Under the pieces are notes generated by a model. It had not been told where the DNA came from and did not search any database. It saw nothing but the letters and a program-made list of their open reading frames with translations. A stretch of DNA of 64,000 nucleotides, taken from Charina bottae (lineage: Eukaryota > Chordata > Lepidosauria > Squamata > Charinaidae). Below are positions 53,392 to 60,514 of the stretch, one piece after another (the stretch's first letter is position 1; each line of letters opens with the position of its first letter). The translations under genes and the position numbers were made by a program. The stretch is taken from contig JALMGJ010000008.1 in the NCBI GenBank assembly GCA_023362775.1, positions 36,506,501 through 36,570,500 on the forward strand, read 5' to 3'.

Positions 53392-55915
53392 GGACTATTT
53401 ACCTCTTGTACAACATAGGACCCGTAATAAAGTATTTCTCTTTTGCTTGGTACATTGTAGACGAAAGGAAAGCAGCAGAAAGAGATGAGGCTTTCTTCTT
53501 CTTTGATATTCTGCATGTTGCAAGGAACAAAATGGGGCATGGAAATATTTTGAAATGGAAGAATATCTCATGCGGCCTTCTTCCCTTCCCAGCTACTTTT
53601 GTCCCATTGGCCTCCAACCTGCATCAATATACATTTATGCTCTTTTCTGGTAAGAAAAGAATTTACGCAACAGCTAAACTACTCAATAAGGAACTCAACT
53701 GTTTTCTGAGTCTCCTCAAAAATAAAAACAATTAGTCATCTCTATAAAAACAAGTGTGTATGCTTGTGCACAACTAGTTATCTGCTATAAACTGGAGAGG
53801 GAAAATCACAAATTCTTTAATTTAGAACTTTTTGTAGTTCCACAATATAGACAGTCCATTTCACCTCTTAATTAGGCAGGCTAATATGACAGATACCAAG
53901 AGAAAAGGCCCATTCAAGTGTTAAGAAAATGAATCTGAGAGTTCTCACACAGTCAGTGATAAACAATGCAACAGTGGATCTGATCAATGCAAAAATAGAA
54001 GACAGATGGAGACAGGCTAGACTGCTCAAAAGAGTGGGGCAAGAAGATGCTTAGATAGGATGGGAAGAAGGAAGATACACAAGAGGTTTTGAATACTGTT
54101 TTATTATAGAGAGCTTGCTCTTGAAACTCAGGAAATAATATTTATCTGCAGTTCTTGAGTTTCTTGTTAGATGTATTTATTTGTTTGTTTGTTTGTTTGT
54201 TTGTTATTTATTTATTTATATTTCAAAATTTGTCATCGCCCATCTCGCACGAAGTGACTCTGGGCGGTTTACAATAAAGCTAAAAATAAATGCAGATTAA
54301 AATACACTAAAAAACAGTACTTCTAAAATACAAATATAAATATAAAATCCAAGATGGCGATATTAAAAGTTCTTAATTTAAATTCATAAATTCATGGGAA
54401 TTTGCCTAAGTGGTTCTAGTCCAGCCTGTGGGGTGAAAGCTAACAACTAGACTGATCACCACATGAGCATTTTGATTAAGCCACATCCTTTGACACTGTT
54501 CCCAGCCATGTCACTGAAATAATCACAGCTTCTTGCAAACCACAACATGCTCAACACAACTCTCCCTGGAGAAAAGCCTTCAAGCATACAATTGCATGTA
54601 CATTGGCTTATATGTGACATGAGTTGGAAGCCTAGTAAAAATAGGAGATTCTTAATTCCTGCCTTAATTCAGGCAAATGATGTGATTAGGAGCTGTAGGG
54701 AAACAATCTAAAGGTATGTTGGAGTAGAGGTTTAAAAGCTGATATTTAATAATAGTGGTAATAATACTGAGTATTTTTGTACTATATATTTATGTTCCTC
54801 TCATAAAATGCAATTATATTCCTTAACATGGTCATTATTCTGTGCGCTACCTTGCCCAAACCTACTGCCATTTTGTAAGTACTGGTTTTCATGATTTTCA
54901 GATTTTCAAGTCAACCCCAGGGTAAGAAAGTTTGAGAAGCGCTACACTGAAAACATTAAAATTAACTTAGTTTGCACAACTTGCTAATCCCCAAGCCACA
55001 GTTTATAAACCACAAGGCTAGGGTTCACCTAACTTGCTAAGCAAAAACCAAACAAACCACATTATGGATTAGTGTGATGTTTTAAGCAGGATTTCCTGCC
55101 TAAAATACTTTTAACTGAGGGGAGATGGTGACTAAAGCAAGAATATGTTCCAATTAATATATGCAAGAACATTTATCAGGTTCCAATCACTTCTGTCCAA
55201 GCTACGTGAGCTCAAATACTTTCATTCCACAGAAGGCCAAGAGACAGCATAAAATAATACTTACACTGTTTTCAATCCACTTCTTCCATCTGCAAAAATC
55301 TTCCACGATGTCAATTTTTTCAGGAATTTGATCTATGCAGAAGGTACTTATCTGCAGTTTGCATTTAGCCTTCATGTTGACCTTGAGGGACAATATTTTG
55401 AGTTCAAAGCCATGGATTTTGTATTTTATTTATTATTTAAATTTATATGACCGCCCATCTCCCCCAATCGGGGGACTCTGGGCGGCTTACAATAAAAACT
55501 ACAATTAAAATACAATATAAAATTACAACAAACAATATAATATAATAAATAAGTATAAAATCCAATCTGGGTGAATTGATCTTAAAAATAGGGAGGCCAT
55601 TATGGTACTAGCCATCTCCAGGAGGAGCTGTTACCTTTCCCGTCCCAAGCTAGGCGGCAGAACCAGGTTTTCAGATGTTTCCGGAAGGCCGGAAGCGAGG
55701 AAACCCGCCTCACAGCACCAACTCTCCATGATCACTTCCAAGTCACCAGACACACATACCTTATACAGCTTTTTAAGCACTTCGAGGAGATGAATCCATA
55801 CCACGCCTCTGGGAAGAATGTTGTAAACAGGCAACAGACCTGATACACCATTCTTCAACATTTGAACTATTTGCTCTAAAAATGGACCTGGCAACAATGA
55901 CCAATACTTTTCTGA

Positions 55916-55980
<65 letters not shown>

Positions 55981-58900
55981 TGATTTTCAAGACATTGAAA
56001 AATACACAAGAAAAATAGAATTAATCATATAGTAAGCCAAACTGATGAAAACCCTTGAAGAGGTTACAGAAGAAATAAGCAATATTTTGATGGGTAGGAG
56101 GCAGCTCTTAACTTTTTTTGGATGGTGAGATATTTATTTATTTATTTAAAAATGTATAGGTTGTTCATTCTACTTACAAATCTGGGTGGTTTATAACAAT
56201 ATATTAAAACATCCATGAAAAAATGATTAAGACGTATAACCTATAAAGGTATAAAACTATATTCCAACATTAAAAGACCTGTGTAAATAAGGAAGTTTAA
56301 ATACAGAAGAGTCTTGCTCAATTTCCAGTGGCAGTTTGTTCTGCAATATAGAACTAAGCAGAATTCACTGTTGATGCTAAATGTGTGGAGGACCCACATA
56401 AAGTGTCCCATGGCGAGTGTGGTGAGAACTGTATGGTGGAGGTATTCCTTTTAGGTAACTTGAGCCTAAGCTGTGTAAGGCTTTAAACAGCACTGTGAGT
56501 ACATTCTAGGCCACATTCTAGGTCTTCTGCAATTTTTTTGATGTCTTCAAGGGATGCCCTATAAAGCATGCCTCAGAAGTATAAGTCCTAGTTTCCCTCC
56601 TCCAGGCAGGGATTCATTCAATTTATCAGCCAAAGCTGACAAAAGATTCTCATTGCCACTGATGTTCTGTGGCTGTCCCACGTCAATGCTGAATCCAGGA
56701 GATCCCCCCGACCACAAGCTTGCATTTTAAAGGAAAGTACAACCCTATCCAGAACAGGCATATGTTCCAAATTCTTCACGAGTCCCTGCATCCGTAACAG
56801 TTCTGTCTTCTCTGAGTTTAATTTCAGATTATTTGCCCATATCCATCCCTTTATAGTCTATAGATACATGGAGGTCATAGAAAAATCTAACCTTGAACTC
56901 ATAGGATAGAACTACAGCTGAGTATATTGATAGCGCTTAGTTCTAATCCTGTGAATAAGATGTCCCAGTAGCTTCATGCAGATGTTAATTAACATAAAAG
57001 ACAAGAAAGAATCTTGTAGGTCTTATCATCCATCCAACACAGTTCCCAGGGGATGAGCAGAAGTCCTCCAGTAACACTTTCAGAGAGACAGGACTGGAAT
57101 CATCATGAAGGGGGATGGCCAACCAATTCCCCACAAATGCTCCAATAACATACTGTACTAAATAATAAATAAATAATAATAAATAATAAAGGGGCATGGT
57201 GGCTCAGCGGGTAAGACGCCAGGCTTGTCAATCGGAAGATCGCAAGTTCAGAGGTTCGAATCCCTAGTCCTGCATGATGGAGTGATCTCCCACACTAGCC
57301 CCAGCTCTTGCCAACCTAGCAATTTGAAAGCATGCAAATGCAAGTAGATTAGTAGGTACCACTTCGGTGGGTAGCTAACAGCGTTCTGCGTGCGTCATGC
57401 CGGCCACATGACCGTGGAAGCATCTTCAGACAACGCTGGCTCTTCGGCTAACAAACGGAGATGAGCACCGGCCCCTAGAGTCGGACACGACTGCACAAAT
57501 GTGCGGGGGGAACCTTTACCTTTTTTACTAAATAATATGCAAAGCCCCCAAGAAAATTAAGAATATCACTAAAGTGAAACTGCCCAAGGGAATCTATGTG
57601 CCAAATCTGGACCTAAAGTTAAATTTAAAAAGATAAAGATGCAAGAAGAGACAGATATTTGGGGTGCACATAGGGATAGTAAGGCTTTTACCTGTATAGA
57701 ATTTGATGGTTTTCTTTGTTAACTGTGTTAAGTCTATTTACACTGAAGTGTTAATAAGAATTAAATGATAATTTATCTCATTTTTGATCCACTTAACTTC
57801 TTTAATAGATTGAGGGAATGATATAGATATATCATGACTTCAGCAAGGCTTTTGACAACTTCTTGTCTCTCACACACTCTTGTGCTTCCCGCTCTTCAAG
57901 CTCTAGTATAGATAGAAAAACTTCACTTCTATCTTCATGTATTTCTTAATAAATCTAGCTTTTATTTCAAATACAGTGTTTGCTAGCATTCACTGATAAG
58001 TGGGCTGAGTATATACTGCACCCAACACATTATCAACTTTTTTTAAAAATGGGATATTCTGCTACAAATATTTTTTCATCACACTCAGCATAGTCTCGAA
58101 GCTACTGCTCACTTCAGATCTCCAACATTACTCAAAACTAGGAGTGGCTAACACTTCAGAAGAGAAAGAGAAGATCCATAAAGATCGAGACAGGCTTGAA
58201 CACTGGGCCTAAAAAAAAAACCAGGATGAAATTTAACATGAAGAAATGTAAAATCCTGAACTGGGATGGTGGGAATGAAAGGCACAAGGATAGGTTGGAG
58301 GAATCCTGGCTTGGCAGTAGTACAAGTGAAAAAGATTTGAGTGTCTGGTAGATCACAATTTCAACAAGAGCCAAAAGTGTGATGCAAATGCTGTGAAATA
58401 AATTGTCCCTCTCTACAATGTCTTCATCAGGCCCCACTTGAAATATTGTGTCCAGTTTTGAAAAAGACATGGAAAAACATGGTGCGTTCAGAGGAGGGCT
58501 ACCAAGGTGCTGAGGGGACTGGAAACTAAGTCCTGTGGGGAATGGTTACAAGTAAAGGGTATGTTTATCTTGCAGAAGGAAGACTAAGGAGAGACGTGAC
58601 AGCAGTCTTCAGATAGTTTCTGCCTGTTCAGTAAAACCAGGCATGTTCCAGGGTCCTTCAATTAAACAATGTCATCTATCAGGAGGTGTGCCTTCTCTGC
58701 TGTGGCACCTGTCTTCTGGAACAGCATCTGCCTGGAGATCCCTAGTTCCAAAGCCACTGAACACTTGACTTTGTTCCCAGGTCTAGGAGTAGGGTGGCTG
58801 TTGAGCTCCTGTTGTTTTTTCTCTGGGGAGTTTTTTGAGGTGTTGGGTTTGTCCTTCCAGATGTTCAGGATTTCTTCATTTTTCTTTTTCTGTTTTATTT

Positions 58901-60458
58901 TATAATGGAAGCCACCCAGAATTGGATGACCTCTAAATTTAATGATAGTCCCAGATAATCTAGACCAGAGCTTTCCAAACTGTGTGTCGGGACACGTTAG
59001 TGTGTGGCTGCAGTGTCTGAGTGTGTCGCGGCTGCTGCTGCCTCCGAGCCCTGCCAGGATTCCGCGCAGGTCCTAGTGCCTGCCTTGTGCCTTGCTGCCT
59101 CCAAACCTGCTGTGATTCCGTGCAGGTCCTAGTGCCTGCCTTGTGCCCTGCTGTAAGAGTGTGTCACGAAATGATGCATGTCTAAAAAGTGTGTCACCAA
59201 CATGAAAAGTTTGGAAAGCTCTGATCTAAAGGTTTGTCACATAGAGGAGGTAATGCACTAGTTCTCTGTTACCCTGGAGGGCAGGATCAGAACCAGGGAG
59301 TTGAATCTATAGGGAAGTAGATTCGGGTGAGATATTAGGAGAAATTCCTTTACAGTAAGAGTTCTCACTCAGTGGAATATGTTGCCTCATGAAGAGGTAG
59401 TTTCCCCTTCACTGGAGGGGTTCAAACTTAGGCTGGATAGCCATCTTGGGTTAAATAATCTCTGAGGTACCTTTTAAGTCTATGGCTCTACTGCTTTTGC
59501 TGAGGGAATGTAGAATTCTCTTGAGCTTGGAGAGTGAGGAAGGTAATATATGAATAGAGGCACATGGGAGGGTGGGGGGTGGGAAGAGAAAGGGAGAATT
59601 GCTCCAAACTCACCTAGAATGTTGGAAGAGCGCTTGCTCAGACCTGTGATAGCTTCTGCAAAATACCTAGTTAATAACGGAATCTTCTGGGCTTCCGTAG
59701 CAGCAGAGCACTCAGGCACCAGAAGGAAAACAGCAAGAGCTTCTTGGTGAGGAGAACTCAGTGGAAGAGCAGGAAGTAGGTGATCCAACAGAGAAGAAGA
59801 GATCTGTTTTAAAAACAATAGGCATAGCCAGGTACAGATCTATCTAGCTTCAGAGGAAAAGCAGATGTGTGTAGGGGAAAGGGCTGCCTCAGATGCCCCG
59901 CCCGCTCCTGAATTTCAGCTTATACAGCCCATTATGGTGTAGCACCAGGTTGTACCAGGCATTTCTTTGCCAGGATTGAACCTGCCTATGTGGTGAGGAG
60001 ATATTGAGAGGCCTGCTAAGAACCATCCCATGTTGGGATTGGTGGATCAGGGAGCAGGCCTTCTCTGTTGTAGCTCCCATGCTCTGGAACTTTCTACCCA
60101 CAGAGCTTCATACCGTCACCTCCTGCTGAGCTTTTCATAACTTTATTCCACTGTGTTTTCAATCTTGTTGGTTTGTGGCATCTGTCAGGGTAAGGGAAAG
60201 TGGATGGGCTTTTTCTTAATGTTGTTTGATGTTTTTACTCTGCTGTACTCTGGTTTGACATGGGCTATGAATGAAATGGAATACATCAGGATAGGGTTTC
60301 TATGTAACTGGAACTCCTGGTTGATGCAGGGCTCCCAATTCCATGGGAGACCTGCAGCAAGTTCTTATAGAAGTTGCATTCCAACAGGAGATAATGATTG
60401 TCTCAAAGCATCTGTCCCCCTAAGGGGAGATGGAGCGGTGATATAAATCGAATAATTA

Positions 60459-60514
<56 letters not shown>

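Noticed and set aside
57195..57270. tRNA gene (A and B boxes present)
   Set aside because: It is the head of a SINE; no cloverleaf or acceptor stem could be closed, and the body continues as SINE.
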